A DNA stretch of 64,000 nucleotides from PALSA-129 sp050014595 (GCA_050014595.1 JBEKDA010000013.1:1-64000); one strand, 5' to 3'. Shown: positions 15,273 to 24,073, counted from the first letter of the stretch. Numbers and translations are program-made. Notes: a model not told the origin generated them from the letters alone.

Positions 15273-16733
15273 ATGGCACACCGAATGACGCGGCAAGCCG
15301 GCTTGGTAGCGGCATTAGTTGGTCTACTGGGAACTCCTTTTCTGATGATGGCGCAAGTGCAGGCGCCGCCACCGGTTTCCGGGCAGCCGGCGCCGGTCCA
15401 GGCGCAGATGCTGCCTGCGCAGCAACTGGACGACTTGGTGGCGCCCATCGCGCTGTATCCCGATCCACTGCTGAGCCAGGTTCTGGTGGCCAGCACCTAC
15501 CCGCTGGAAGTGGTGCAGGCGCAACAGTGGCTGCAACGGAATGGGAACCTGAAGGGCCAGCTGTTGACGGAAGCAGCCAGGCAGCAGAATTGGGATGCCA
15601 GCGTCCAGGCTATGGTGGCCTTCCCCGACGTTCTGACGATGCTGAACCAGGATGTCCAATGGACCACGGCATTGGGCAATGCGTTCCTGGCCCAGCAGTC
15701 GGACGTCATGGCCGCGGTGCAGCGGATGCGCGCGCGGGCGCAAAGCAATGGCAAGCTCTCTACCACTCCGCAGCAGACCGTGACGACCGAGACACAGGGC
15801 GGGCAGTCGGCCATTGATATTGCGCCGGCCGATCCGCAGGTGATCTACGTGCCGGAATACGACCCGGCTTACGTCTGGGGACCTCCGGCTTGGGGCTACT
15901 ATCCGCCGCTCTATTATGGCGGATACGGCTTTGGATTTTATCCGGGCATCGACATCGGGTTCTGCTTCGGCGGTTGGGGCGGCTGGGGCTATGGCGGCTG
16001 GGGTTGGGGCTGGGGCCCGAACTGGTTCGGCGGCTCGTTGTTCGTCAACGGCGGCTTCTTCAACCATTACGGTTTCCGCGGTGGCGCATTCGCGGGCGGG
16101 TTTGGCGGCGGCAGGGGGCTGTGGCAGCACGACCCGAGCCACCGGTTGGGAGTCTCGTACCCGAACAGTCAACTGGCCTCCCGGTTTGGGGCCGCATCGA
16201 TGGCTTCGCGTAGCGCCGTGACAAGATCGGGCAGCCTCAATTCCGCCCGATCGGCCGGTGCGGGAAGCTGGAGCCGGTTTGGAAGCGGGACCGGGTCTGC
16301 GTCCGCAAACCGATCGATGACACAAAGTTCTCGCGGCTCGGCCTCGCCGAGCGCAGGGCGCGCAAACACGCAGGGCCAGTGGCAACACTTCCAGGGGTCG
16401 CAGCGTTACTCGGCTCCAGCGCAGCGATACTCGCCCCCAGCGCAGCGTTACTCCGCTCCAGCGCAGCGTTACTCGGCTCCAGCGCAGCGTTACTCGGCTC
16501 CAGCGCAGCGATACTCGGCTCCGGCGCAACGGTACTCCGCTCCGGCGCAACGGTACTCCGCTCCGGCTCAGAGGTACTCGGCTCCGGCGCAACGGTACTC
16601 CGCTCCGAGCAGTGCCGGGCGTAGCTACGGCGGCGGTGGCGCCTCACGCAGTTATAGCAGCGGCGGCGGCGCGCGTAGCTCTGGCGGCGGCCATAGTTCC
16701 GGCGGCGGCGGTTCACATGGTGGCCGCCGGTAA
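15273..16733 (+). CDS. DUF3300-family secreted protein with heptapeptide repeats
   Basis: 486 residues with a strong AGGAGG 6 nt before the ATG. A signal peptide runs through about residue 28. The DUF3300 domain (about 45-210) begins LDDLVAPIALYPDPLLSQVL and includes QVIYVPEYDPAYVWGPPAWG. A Gly/Trp/Tyr-rich segment follows (about 210-280), then Ser/Arg-rich linker, ten heptads of QRYSAPA type (377-446), and a Ser/Gly tail. It should be exported; DUF3300 has no known activity. The repeat block suggests a surface or matrix role. Followed 127 nt later by the MerR-TPR gene. Confidence 0.85.
   Translation: MAHRMTRQAGLVAALVGLLGTPFLMMAQVQAPPPVSGQPAPVQAQMLPAQQLDDLVAPIALYPDPLLSQVLVASTYPLEVVQAQQWLQRNGNLKGQLLTEAARQQNWDASVQAMVAFPDVLTMLNQDVQWTTALGNAFLAQQSDVMAAVQRMRARAQSNGKLSTTPQQTVTTETQGGQSAIDIAPADPQVIYVPEYDPAYVWGPPAWGYYPPLYYGGYGFGFYPGIDIGFCFGGWGGWGYGGWGWGWGPNWFGGSLFVNGGFFNHYGFRGGAFAGGFGGGRGLWQHDPSHRLGVSYPNSQLASRFGAASMASRSAVTRSGSLNSARSAGAGSWSRFGSGTGSASANRSMTQSSRGSASPSAGRANTQGQWQHFQGSQRYSAPAQRYSPPAQRYSAPAQRYSAPAQRYSAPAQRYSAPAQRYSAPAQRYSAPAQRYSAPAQRYSAPSSAGRSYGGGGASRSYSSGGGARSSGGGHSSGGGGSHGGRR
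16401..16610 (+). repeat. ten tandem 21-bp units inside the DUF3300 gene
   Basis: Ten in-frame copies of a 21-nt unit encode QRYSAPA (copy 2 QRYSPPA, copy 10 QRYSAPS). Codon choice drifts along the array (GTTACTCGGCTCCAG early, GGTACTCCGCTCCGG late), so the units expanded in at least two rounds. The number of copies could vary between strains. Confidence 0.9.
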
Positions 16734-16848
16734 CGGGCGGCCCCCGATTACGGGCGAAAGAGCCATTCTGTCTTGCGCATATCGCTCCACAAGAAAATGT
16801 GTAATTAGTTACGGTCCTAGTTTTGCGTTTTGTCTGGCGCGACCTTGT

Positions 16849-16854
16849 TAAAAT
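16849..16854 (+). promoter_or_regulatory. -10-like TAAAAT six bases before a GTG start
   Basis: TAAAAT ends 6 nt before the GTG at 16861 with no Shine-Dalgarno in between, the same spacing as at pcm. This would give a leaderless transcript. No clear -35 is present. Confidence 0.35.
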
Positions 16855-16860
16855 AGGCAC

Positions 16861-17745
16861 GTGCTCCAGAAGGGCCCGAAGGAGGAATACTCGCGGGCGG
16901 ATGTCCGCCGCCAGTTCGGACTCACCGAGCGCCAGCTCCAGAGTTGGGGGCGGCAGAAGCTGATTCCGGAAGGCGACAGCTATTCCTTTTCGGACCTGAT
17001 CGCGCTGCAGGCCATCGTCAAACTGCGCGAGAAACGCATCGCGGCGCGCCAGATCGGGCGGGCGCTGGAATCGTTGCGCAAGAAGCTGGACTGGGTCAAG
17101 CAGCCCCTCTCGGAACTGCGCGTGGCATCCAACGGCAAGAAGATCGTGGTCCACGTGGCGGGCCAGAAGATGGAGGCCATCAGCGGACAGATCCTGTTCG
17201 ATTTCGACGCGGGCGAGCTGCGCGGCGTCCAGAGCTTCCCGGAGCGCAAGCAGCCGGCCAACCGGCTCCGCGAATCGGAAGTCTGGTTTCAGAAAGGCCT
17301 GGAACTGGAAGAGGCCGGGGCGCCCATTGAGCAGGCGGTGGAAGCCTATCAAAAAGTTCTGGAACTGAATCCCAAGGCGGCCGGGGCGCTGGTCAACCTG
17401 GGCACTATCTATTACCGCCAGCGGAAATTCGGCGAAGCGGAAACATACTACCGCGAGGCCATCGAGGCCGACCCGGAATACCCGCTGGCGCAATTCAACC
17501 TGGGCAACCTCTACGACGAGCAGGGACGCGTGAAAGAGGCGCTGGAACATTACCGGCGGGCCCTCGAGCTGAACGCGAGCTACGCGGACGCGCACTTCAA
17601 CCTGGCGCTGCTGTGCGAGCGGACCGGCGATGCCATGAAGGCCGTGCACCATTGGAAGGCGTATTTGAAGCTGGACAGCTCCGGACAGTGGGCGGAGATT
17701 GCGCGGCGCCAGTTGGAGCGGCTGCGGCAGGCGGTGATCCGGTAG
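16861..17745 (+). CDS. MerR-type HTH protein with C-terminal TPR repeats
   Basis: 294 residues from GTG. The N-terminal winged HTH (about 9-75) reads YSRADVRRQFGLTERQLQSW, then SFSDLIALQAIVKLREKRIA. A linker with a small beta part (85-135) precedes three to four TPR units (about 140-285): EVWFQKGLELEEAGAPIEQA, AGALVNLGTIYYRQRKFGEA and PLAQFNLGNLYDEQGRVKEA. MerR-TPR proteins are probable transcription factors that use the TPRs for protein contact. It is first of a run with DUF2760 and two Hsp70 genes and may control them. No later in-frame start would keep the HTH. Confidence 0.82.
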   Translation: MLQKGPKEEYSRADVRRQFGLTERQLQSWGRQKLIPEGDSYSFSDLIALQAIVKLREKRIAARQIGRALESLRKKLDWVKQPLSELRVASNGKKIVVHVAGQKMEAISGQILFDFDAGELRGVQSFPERKQPANRLRESEVWFQKGLELEEAGAPIEQAVEAYQKVLELNPKAAGALVNLGTIYYRQRKFGEAETYYREAIEADPEYPLAQFNLGNLYDEQGRVKEALEHYRRALELNASYADAHFNLALLCERTGDAMKAVHHWKAYLKLDSSGQWAEIARRQLERLRQAVIR

Positions 17746-17815
17746 CCCGCGGCAAGGGAGAACCGTGCCACCAGTTATCCTAAAGGCATCCTAAAACTTT
17801 GGAGTCATTGATCTG

Positions 17816-18337
17816 ATGCGGATTGGTTTAGCGTTTCGATGTTTCTTCAGTTTATTGTTCGGCGGCGCGTTATCCAGCGCGGTGCTGGCGGAATTGGGAC
17901 TGGTGAAGCGCGCAGCGGCGCCCGCGGCTCGTGCGGCGGTGCCCGCGGTCACGCGGACACCGGCGGATGGCGCGTTGCAGATTCTCGGTATCCTGCAGCG
18001 CGATTCCCGGCTGGTGGATTTTCTCATGGAAGATATCGACGTTCACGCGGATGAGCAGGTGGGAGCGGCGGTCCGCGAGGTCCACAAGCAGTGCCGCGAA
18101 TCCCTTGCGCGGTACGTGCGGCTGGAACCGGTGATCGACGGCGTGGAAGGAACCTTCGCCAAGGCCCCGTCGTCCGATCCCAATGTGGTGAAATTTATCG
18201 GCAATGTGCCGGCGAAACCGCCCGCGGGCGGTACTTTGCGGCACAAAGGCTGGCGCGCGGCGAAGGTCGATTTGCCCACGCTGGGGACGGGACAGGACGC
18301 GGCCATCGTCGCGCCCGCGGAAATCGAAATTGAGTAA
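17816..18337 (+). CDS. DUF2760-family protein
   Basis: 173 residues. One N-terminal hydrophobic helix (about 5-28) and then the DUF2760 body: ALQILGILQRDSRLVDFLME, VGAAVREVHKQCRESLARYV and GWRAAKVDLPTLGTGQDAAI. The last part is the family signature. The family is known mainly as an Hsp70-linked gene; its activity is unknown. The stop overlaps the start of the following Hsp70 by 8 nt, so the two should be made together and probably interact. The helix suggests membrane tethering. Confidence 0.88.
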   Translation: MRIGLAFRCFFSLLFGGALSSAVLAELGLVKRAAAPAARAAVPAVTRTPADGALQILGILQRDSRLVDFLMEDIDVHADEQVGAAVREVHKQCRESLARYVRLEPVIDGVEGTFAKAPSSDPNVVKFIGNVPAKPPAGGTLRHKGWRAAKVDLPTLGTGQDAAIVAPAEIEIE

Positions 18338-20174
18338 GAAAACGCAGGCCGCGCGGTACGCCATCGGGATCGATTTGGGGACCACCAACTCGGCGCTGGC
18401 CTACGCGGAAATCGCGGCGGCGGCGGACCCCTTCGCGCCGGCGAACGTGCAATTGGCTGCCATCCCTCAACTGGTGAATCCGGGCGAAGTGCGCGATGAG
18501 AGCCTGCTGCCTTCGTTCCTCTACTTGGCCGGCGCCTCGGATTTTCCTGCCGGCGCCATCGCCCTGCCCTGGGACGCGGAGCGCAGTTTCGTGGTGGGCT
18601 ATCTGGCGCAAAAGCGCGGCGCGGAAAACGTGGGGCGGCTGGTCTCCTCGGCAAAATCGTGGCTCTCGCACTCCGGCGTGGACCGCACGGCGGCGCTGTT
18701 GCCGTTTCGCGCGCCCGAGGGTGTGGCGAAGATTTCGCCCGTGGAAGCCACCCGGCGTTACCTGGAACACTTGCGGGAAGCCTGGGACGCGCAGCACGCC
18801 GACGCCCCTTTCACCAGCCAGCAGGTGCTGGTGACGGTGCCGGCGTCGTTCGATGCGGTGGCGCGGGAGTTGACGCTGGAAGCCGCCAAACAGGCGGGAT
18901 ACCGCAACGTCACGCTGCTCGAAGAGCCGCAGGCGGCTTTCTACGCGTGGATCGAGCGCCACGACGATTGGCGCCAGCGCGCGCGGCCGGCCGACCTGAT
19001 CCTGGTGGTGGATATCGGCGGCGGCACCACGGATTTCACGCTCATCGCCGTTACGGAATCCAACGGCGAACTGGCGCTCGACCGCATTGCCGTGGGCGAC
19101 CACATTCTGCTGGGCGGCGACAACATCGACCTGGCGCTCGCCGGCGCAGTCGCGGCGCGCCTCGCGGAGAAGGGAACCCGCATCGACAGCCGCCAGTTGC
19201 AATCGTTGTGGAACAATTGCCGCACGGCCAAGGAAAAGCTGCTCGATCCGGATTCCCGCGCGGCTGAGATGCCGGTGACTATTCTGGGTAGGGGAAGCGG
19301 GCTGGTGGCCGGCGCCATCAAAGCCACGCTGTTGCGCAGCGATATCGAGAAGGTCCTGGGCGAAGGTTTTGTCCAGGCCGTGCCCAGCACGGAGATGCCG
19401 GCGCAGCAACGGCGCGCCGGGCTTCAGGAACTGGGTTTGCCGTACGCCGCCGACGCGGCCATCACTCGGCACCTGGCGCGCTTCCTGCGCCAGCAGGCGG
19501 CGGTATCCGAACACGGAACGGTGCGCCGCGGCCCCAGCGGTCTGGCCTGCCCGACCCACGTGCTCTTCAACGGCGGCGTGTTGAATGCAGCCCTGGTGCG
19601 GGAACGCATCCTGGCGACGCTCGACACCTGGCTGGCCGAGGAAGGCATGCCGCCGGTGAAGCCGTTGAGCGGTGAAGACCTGATGCACGCGGTGGCCCGC
19701 GGAGCGGCCTACTATGGCCTGGCGCGCAGCGGCCGGGGCGTGCGCATCCGCGGCGGCGTGCCGCGCACCTACTACGTCGGGGTGGAAAGCGCCATGCCGA
19801 CGGCGCCCGGTTTTCCGGCGCCTCTCAAGGCGCTGGCGGTGGTCCCGTTCGGAATGGAGGAGGGCAGCGAAGTAACCATTCCGGGGCGCGAATTCGGCCT
19901 GGTGGTGGGACAGACGGCGGAGTTCCGCTTCTTCACTTCGGCGGGGCGCAAGGACGATCGGCCCGGCGACCTCATCGAGGATTTCGGCGGCCAGTTGGAA
20001 GAGTTGTCGCCAATCGAAATCAGTTTTCCATCCGGCGAGAATTCTTCCGAGGTTGTGCCGGTGTCTTTCGAAGCGGTGGTCACGGAGACGGGCGTGCTGC
20101 AATTGTGGTGCGTGGCGCGGGATGGGCGCAAGTGGAAGCTCGAGTTCAACGTCCGGGAAAAGGTGAAGGGGTGA
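18330..20174 (+). CDS. Hsp70-family (DnaK-like) ATPase, first copy
   Basis: 614 residues from a TTG that overlaps the DUF2760 stop. The ATPase domain carries phosphate 1 (YAIGIDLGTTNSALAY), the DILIVVDIGGGTTDF-type phosphate 2 (LILVVDIGGGTTDFTLI) and the adenosine region (HVLFNGGVLNAAL). The substrate-binding part (about 470-610) is short and beta-rich, and there is no C-terminal lid with EEVD-like tail, so it is an atypical Hsp70 and not housekeeping DnaK. DnaJ and GrpE are absent nearby. It likely works with DUF2760 and the second Hsp70. Confidence 0.88.
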   Translation: MSKKTQAARYAIGIDLGTTNSALAYAEIAAAADPFAPANVQLAAIPQLVNPGEVRDESLLPSFLYLAGASDFPAGAIALPWDAERSFVVGYLAQKRGAENVGRLVSSAKSWLSHSGVDRTAALLPFRAPEGVAKISPVEATRRYLEHLREAWDAQHADAPFTSQQVLVTVPASFDAVARELTLEAAKQAGYRNVTLLEEPQAAFYAWIERHDDWRQRARPADLILVVDIGGGTTDFTLIAVTESNGELALDRIAVGDHILLGGDNIDLALAGAVAARLAEKGTRIDSRQLQSLWNNCRTAKEKLLDPDSRAAEMPVTILGRGSGLVAGAIKATLLRSDIEKVLGEGFVQAVPSTEMPAQQRRAGLQELGLPYAADAAITRHLARFLRQQAAVSEHGTVRRGPSGLACPTHVLFNGGVLNAALVRERILATLDTWLAEEGMPPVKPLSGEDLMHAVARGAAYYGLARSGRGVRIRGGVPRTYYVGVESAMPTAPGFPAPLKALAVVPFGMEEGSEVTIPGREFGLVVGQTAEFRFFTSAGRKDDRPGDLIEDFGGQLEELSPIEISFPSGENSSEVVPVSFEAVVTETGVLQLWCVARDGRKWKLEFNVREKVKG

Positions 20175-20181
20175 GCGGGCG

Positions 20182-22830
20182 GTGAAAGTCGGCATCGATC
20201 TGGGGACCACCAATTCGGCCCTGGCGTATATCGACGAGCGCGAGGCGGAAGACCGCGAGTTTCCGCCGGTGCACATTTACGAGACGCCGCAACTGGTGGC
20301 GGCGGGGCGTGTGGAAGCGCGGCGCACGCTGCCTTCGTTCCTGTTCCTGGAAGACGGGCAGCCCGTTGGGGTGTACGCGCGCGAGCAGGGGGCCATCGTT
20401 CCGACGCGCCTGGTGCACTCGGCGAAATCCTGGCTGTCGAACGCCGACGTCGATCGCACGGCCAAGATTCTGCCGTGGGATTCGCCGGAGACCGGACGCG
20501 TGATGTCGCCGGTGGAAGTGTCGGCGCGGATCATCGGCAAGTTTCGCGAAGAGTGGGACCGCACCATGGGCGCGCCCGGCTCACAGCTTGCCGAGCAGGA
20601 CATCGTCTTGACGGTGCCGGCCTCCTTCGACGAAGAAGCGCGCGAGCTCACGGTGATGGCGGCCCGCGACGCGGGCCTGGAAAAGCTGACGCTGCTCGAA
20701 GAACCGGCCGCGGCCTTCTATTCGTGGATCTCGAACAACCTGGCGCAGTCGCGCAAGAAGCTCTTTGACGGCCAGGTGGTGCTCGTGTGCGACGTGGGCG
20801 GCGGCACCAGCGATTTCAGCCTGATCCGCGTCTCGCGCGAAGGCGACCTGGTGAACTTCACGCGCACCGCGGTGGGCAAGCACCTGCTGCTGGGCGGCGA
20901 CAATCTGGATTTGACGCTGGCGTGGCTGGTGGAAACCAAGCTGGCGTCGAAGCTCTCCATCCGCCAGCGCAGCGGATTGCGGCGGCAGTGCTCGGCGGCC
21001 AAAGAGAAGCTGCTGAACGACCCGGATTTGAAGAGTGTCGAGATCACCGTGCTGGGCGCGGGCTCGGCGCTGATCGGCCGCTCGCTCAAGAGCGAGATTC
21101 TGCGCGAAGAGGCGCTGGAGCTGGCGCTCGAAGGCTTCCTGCCTTTCACCCGGCGCGGCGAAGGGCCGAAGGACGAAAAGCGCAGCCTGTTCCGTGAACT
21201 GGGGTTGCCGTACGAAACCGACGCGGCCATCACGCGCCACCTGAATGCGTTTTTGGAGCCGACGGGGCAGGCGCCGGATGCCATCCTTTTCAATGGCGGC
21301 TTCTTCATCCCGGCGATTCTGCGCGAGCGCGTCGCGGACGTGGTGGGCCAGTGGTATGGGCGGCGGCCGGAAATTCTCGAAAACCAGGATCTCGATCTGG
21401 CTGTCGCGCGCGGAGCGGCCTACTACTCCTACGTGCGGTCCACCGGCAGCGGCGTGCTGGTGCGCGGCGGTCTGCCGCGCGCCTACTACATCGCGCTGGG
21501 CGAAGCCCACGACGGCAAGTTTCCGGCGGTCTGCCTGGTGCCGCGCGGCACGGAGGAAGGCTCGGCCATCGAGATCGATCATGATGCGCTGCAATTGGTG
21601 GCGAACCGGCCGGTGTCGTTCCGCCTGTACAGCTCGCTCGTGCGGACCGAAGACAAGCTCGGCGACCTGGTGGAGTTTCCGGCCGATGAAGCGGGCCTGC
21701 ACCGGCATGTGCCGCTCCACGCTGTCATCCGCTTCGGCAAGAAGGCCGAGGAACGGCTGATCCCGGTGAAGCTGGGCGCGCGCCTCACGGAGGTGGGCAC
21801 GCTCGAAACCTGGTGCGAATCGAAGATCAGCGACAACCGCTGGCGCCTGCAGTTCGAGCTGCGCAAGCAGGCCGAGCAACCCTCGGAGCGGAAGGCCGCC
21901 GCGGTGGTGAGCGAGCAGGCGCTCCAAGCGTCGCTGGAGCTGATTGCGAGCGTGTTTTCGACCACCGCGAAATCGCCGGTCGAATCGGAGGAAGTGCCGG
22001 CCCGGCTCGAACAGACCATGGGCCTGGGCAGAAATTCCTGGCCGCTGGCGGCCATCCGGCAAATGGCCGATGCGTTTCTGGCCGCGGCCGACGGGCGTAA
22101 GAAAAGCCCGGCGTACGAGATGCGCTGGCTGAATCTGTGCGGCTTCTGTTTGCGGCCGGGCTTCGGCTATCCGGGTGACGACTTCCGCCTCGAGCAGACG
22201 CGCCGGGTTTACGCCGGCGGACTCACCCACGGCAACCAGGTGCAATGCGAGATCGACTGGTGGATTTTCTGGGGCCGCGCCGCGGGCGGCATGAACCGCA
22301 ACCAGCAAGCCGATGTCTACCAGCGGCTGGCCGGATCCCTGCTGCCGCGCGGCAACCAGAAGCCGCAGCGCATCAACGAATCGCTGCGCCGTGAGATGTG
22401 GCGCACTGCTTCGAGCCTGGAACTGCTGCCCATCGGGACCAAGACCGAATTGGGCGACGCGCTCATCAAGCGCGTGAAGACCGGCGATTACAAAGAGAGC
22501 GAGTTGTGGTGTTTGTCGCGGCTGGGCGCGCGCAAGCTTTTCTATGGCCCGGTGAACCTGGTGGTGCCGCCGGCCACGGTGACGCGCTGGGTGGAGTCGC
22601 TGGTGAAGATCGCGACGGCCGGCGACGCTCTGGCCGCCATGGCGCGCCTCACGGGAGATCCGACGCGGGATTTGGCCGCGGCCACACGGGAGACGGTGAA
22701 ACGGAAATTGCAAGGGATGCCGAAGGCGGAGCGTCTGCTGGCCGTGCTCGAAGGCGAAGCCGAAGACGAGCAGACGCTGGGCCGGATTTTCGGTGAGGAG
22801 CTGCCATCGGGATTGGTGTGGACGGAGTAA
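20182..22830 (+). CDS. Hsp70-family protein with C-terminal extension (DUF3731-like)
   Basis: 882 residues from GTG, 7 nt after the previous stop. The N-terminal ATPase has KVGIDLGTTNSALAYID, VVLVCDVGGGTSDFSLI and DAILFNGGFFIPAILRERVA. After the substrate domain (to about 570) comes an extra region of about 300 residues (RMNxxL-type helices; WLNLCGFCLRPGFGYPGDDF, IDWWIFWGRAAGGMNRNQQ) that matches what is known as DUF3731 in DnaK-like proteins. The extension may replace the usual lid or co-chaperone. Partner of the first Hsp70 and DUF2760 by operon structure. Confidence 0.87.
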   Translation: MKVGIDLGTTNSALAYIDEREAEDREFPPVHIYETPQLVAAGRVEARRTLPSFLFLEDGQPVGVYAREQGAIVPTRLVHSAKSWLSNADVDRTAKILPWDSPETGRVMSPVEVSARIIGKFREEWDRTMGAPGSQLAEQDIVLTVPASFDEEARELTVMAARDAGLEKLTLLEEPAAAFYSWISNNLAQSRKKLFDGQVVLVCDVGGGTSDFSLIRVSREGDLVNFTRTAVGKHLLLGGDNLDLTLAWLVETKLASKLSIRQRSGLRRQCSAAKEKLLNDPDLKSVEITVLGAGSALIGRSLKSEILREEALELALEGFLPFTRRGEGPKDEKRSLFRELGLPYETDAAITRHLNAFLEPTGQAPDAILFNGGFFIPAILRERVADVVGQWYGRRPEILENQDLDLAVARGAAYYSYVRSTGSGVLVRGGLPRAYYIALGEAHDGKFPAVCLVPRGTEEGSAIEIDHDALQLVANRPVSFRLYSSLVRTEDKLGDLVEFPADEAGLHRHVPLHAVIRFGKKAEERLIPVKLGARLTEVGTLETWCESKISDNRWRLQFELRKQAEQPSERKAAAVVSEQALQASLELIASVFSTTAKSPVESEEVPARLEQTMGLGRNSWPLAAIRQMADAFLAAADGRKKSPAYEMRWLNLCGFCLRPGFGYPGDDFRLEQTRRVYAGGLTHGNQVQCEIDWWIFWGRAAGGMNRNQQADVYQRLAGSLLPRGNQKPQRINESLRREMWRTASSLELLPIGTKTELGDALIKRVKTGDYKESELWCLSRLGARKLFYGPVNLVVPPATVTRWVESLVKIATAGDALAAMARLTGDPTRDLAAATRETVKRKLQGMPKAERLLAVLEGEAEDEQTLGRIFGEELPSGLVWTE

Positions 22831-22865
22831 GCGGGTTGCGGCGCAGCCTGGGAGCACGCGTCGCC

Positions 22866-22924
22866 GCAAAACGGGGACTGCTACCAATTCCCGTCTTTGG
22901 AATTGGTAGCTGTCCCCGCTTTGC
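22866..22924. repeat. 59-nt near-perfect hairpin
   Basis: Left arm 22866-22891 and right arm 22899-22924 are complementary at 24 of 26 positions around a 7-nt loop. The arm core is GGGGAC-x-GCTACCAATTCC. It begins 35 nt after the second Hsp70 stop, so it could act as a transcript-end structure, though there is no T-run. A related single arm is at 8621-8644. Such elements are usually linked to REP-associated transposases, none of which is in the window. Confidence 0.8.
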
Positions 22925-23008
22925 GCCGCGGGTAATCCGGCTCGCGAATCGCTTCGGCGTTCGAGTGATCTCGCCGCGGGAACTCCTTGCAATAATGGGA
23001 GAGGCGCC

Positions 23009-23233
23009 ATGACTCTCAACGTGACAGTTCCCGACTCGGTGTACCGCCAGATTGCCGATTTGGCAGCGCGGCAGCAGGTTTCCGTGGAGCGGATCGTGGC
23101 GGCTGCCTTGGCCGAACAACTTTCCGGCTGGACCCGCGTGGGGCAAATGGCCGAGCGCGCCAGCCGTGAACGTTTCCTTGCCGCGCTGGACAAGGTTCCA
23201 GCATCAGAACCGGCCCCGGAAGACCGGCTCTAG
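23009..23233 (+). CDS. RHH-like antitoxin-type protein
   Basis: 74 residues: MTLNVTVPDSVYRQIADLAA then RQQVSVERIVAAALAEQLSG. The first 45 residues are a beta-strand plus two helices as in CopG/RHH DNA-binding proteins, followed by a tail (WTRVGQMAERASRERFLAAL) that resembles antitoxin toxin-neutralising segments. No toxin of the usual types follows; the next gene is a HicB-like protein 13 nt on. Antitoxin role is inferred. Confidence 0.6.
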   Translation: MTLNVTVPDSVYRQIADLAARQQVSVERIVAAALAEQLSGWTRVGQMAERASRERFLAALDKVPASEPAPEDRL

Positions 23234-23246
23234 CCCACCAGGCGAC

Positions 23247-23456
23247 ATGGTTGAGATTCAGTCAATCCGCTTCGAACTGGAACGGGAGGAGGATGGTCGA
23301 ATCCTGGCTTCCGTGCCGGACCTTCCAGGCGTGATGGCCTACGCCGCCACCGAAGAAGAGGCGGTGCGAAAGGTGAAGCCGATAGCCCTTCAGGTGTTGG
23401 CTGACATGATCGCGAGCGGCGAAGATGTCCCCGAACCGCTGAAGATTCGTCGGTAG
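23247..23456 (+). CDS. HicB-like protein without a HicA partner
   Basis: 69 residues starting MVEIQSIRFELEREEDGRIL. The stretch ASVPDLPGVMAYAATEEEAV followed by RKVKPIALQVLADMIASGE is the partial RNase H-like fold of HicB antitoxins. A RHH tail is missing, so it is the short form, which some genomes use as a stand-alone protein. I searched the next 300 bases for a HicA double-stranded RNA-binding-like toxin and found none. Probably co-transcribed with the RHH-like gene 13 nt upstream. Confidence 0.7.
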   Translation: MVEIQSIRFELEREEDGRILASVPDLPGVMAYAATEEEAVRKVKPIALQVLADMIASGEDVPEPLKIRR

Positions 23457-23480
23457 CGGAGTTCGCCTCGGCCAATGGTA

Positions 23481-23675
23481 TCAAAATCCGGAGTTTCGTA
23501 GCCCGTCACCGAAATTCCCGGTGGAAGATGCTTCATCACCAGAGCCCAAAGCGCCATCTGTCGGTTGCGTTGCTAGACTAGCGATATAGCTTCCAACTAT
23601 CTGTTGGGCGGCGAGATTGGCCACTAACGCCAAAAACAGCGCAGTGGCGAGTGCTGTTGCGAGTTTATTTTTCAT
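23481..23675 (-). CDS. possible small exported protein
   Basis: 64 residues from MKNKLATALATALFLALVAN. The N-terminus is a convincing signal peptide (to about LAAQ), but the rest is short, low in family resemblance and lower in GC than its neighbours. It could be a real small secreted peptide or chance reading frame. There is AT-rich sequence before the ATG but no clear Shine-Dalgarno. Confidence 0.35.
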   Translation of the reverse strand: MKNKLATALATALFLALVANLAAQQIVGSYIASLATQPTDGALGSGDEASSTGNFGDGLRNSGF

Positions 23676-23815
23676 CTTGCCTCGCTTTGGTGCCGCCGGT
23701 TTCCAGAATAGCAGAACTGCAGAGAACAGCACTTTTCACGTCGGCGGTCCGGCAGTGCGGGGCGGGGGATAGCAGGCCAAGGAAAAACACCGCGTTTGGC
23801 CAGTGTTGATTTAGA

Positions 23816-24073
23816 TCAATACGTCTTGGAAGTGCGGCGGATAATGGCGCTGATAGCCACAGTCCTAGCAGCGTTATCAACTGCGAAAAAAATCCGGTAG
23901 CTGCCCACACGGCGGCGCCAGAGATTGTCTTCGCCTTCCAGCTTGAGGACATCACCGGCAAAGGGATCGTCGGCCATTGACCGGACCGCAGCTCCGATTT
24001 TGGCCTGGTCTTTAGCGGGAAACCTTGCGGTTTGTTTTTGTGCCGGCTTTGCGACGGTTACTGTCCAGGCCAT
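23816..24073 (-). CDS. RelE/ParE-family toxin
   Basis: 85 residues: AWTVTVAKPAQKQTARFPAK then DQAKIGAAVRSMADDP, LEGEDNLWRRRVGSYRIFFA and VDNAARTVAISAIIRRTSKT. That is the RelE/ParE fold, with the conserved R-x-G-x-YR-I/V and C-terminal I-x2-RR-x2-TY. RelE-type members cleave mRNA at the ribosome. Its start lies inside the antitoxin gene, which is upstream on the same strand, by 62 nt. Toxin identity is clear as a family; ParE versus RelE target cannot be told. Confidence 0.85.
   Translation of the reverse strand: MAWTVTVAKPAQKQTARFPAKDQAKIGAAVRSMADDPFAGDVLKLEGEDNLWRRRVGSYRIFFAVDNAARTVAISAIIRRTSKTY

Noticed and set aside
20581..23193. Very long open frame antisense to the second Hsp70 gene
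   Set aside because: High GC at third codon positions leaves antisense frames open; the sense strand has all Hsp70 motifs and the antisense has none.
23457..23640. Possible HicA toxin after the HicB-like gene
   Set aside because: No frame gives the HicA pattern (GSHxxY or similar).
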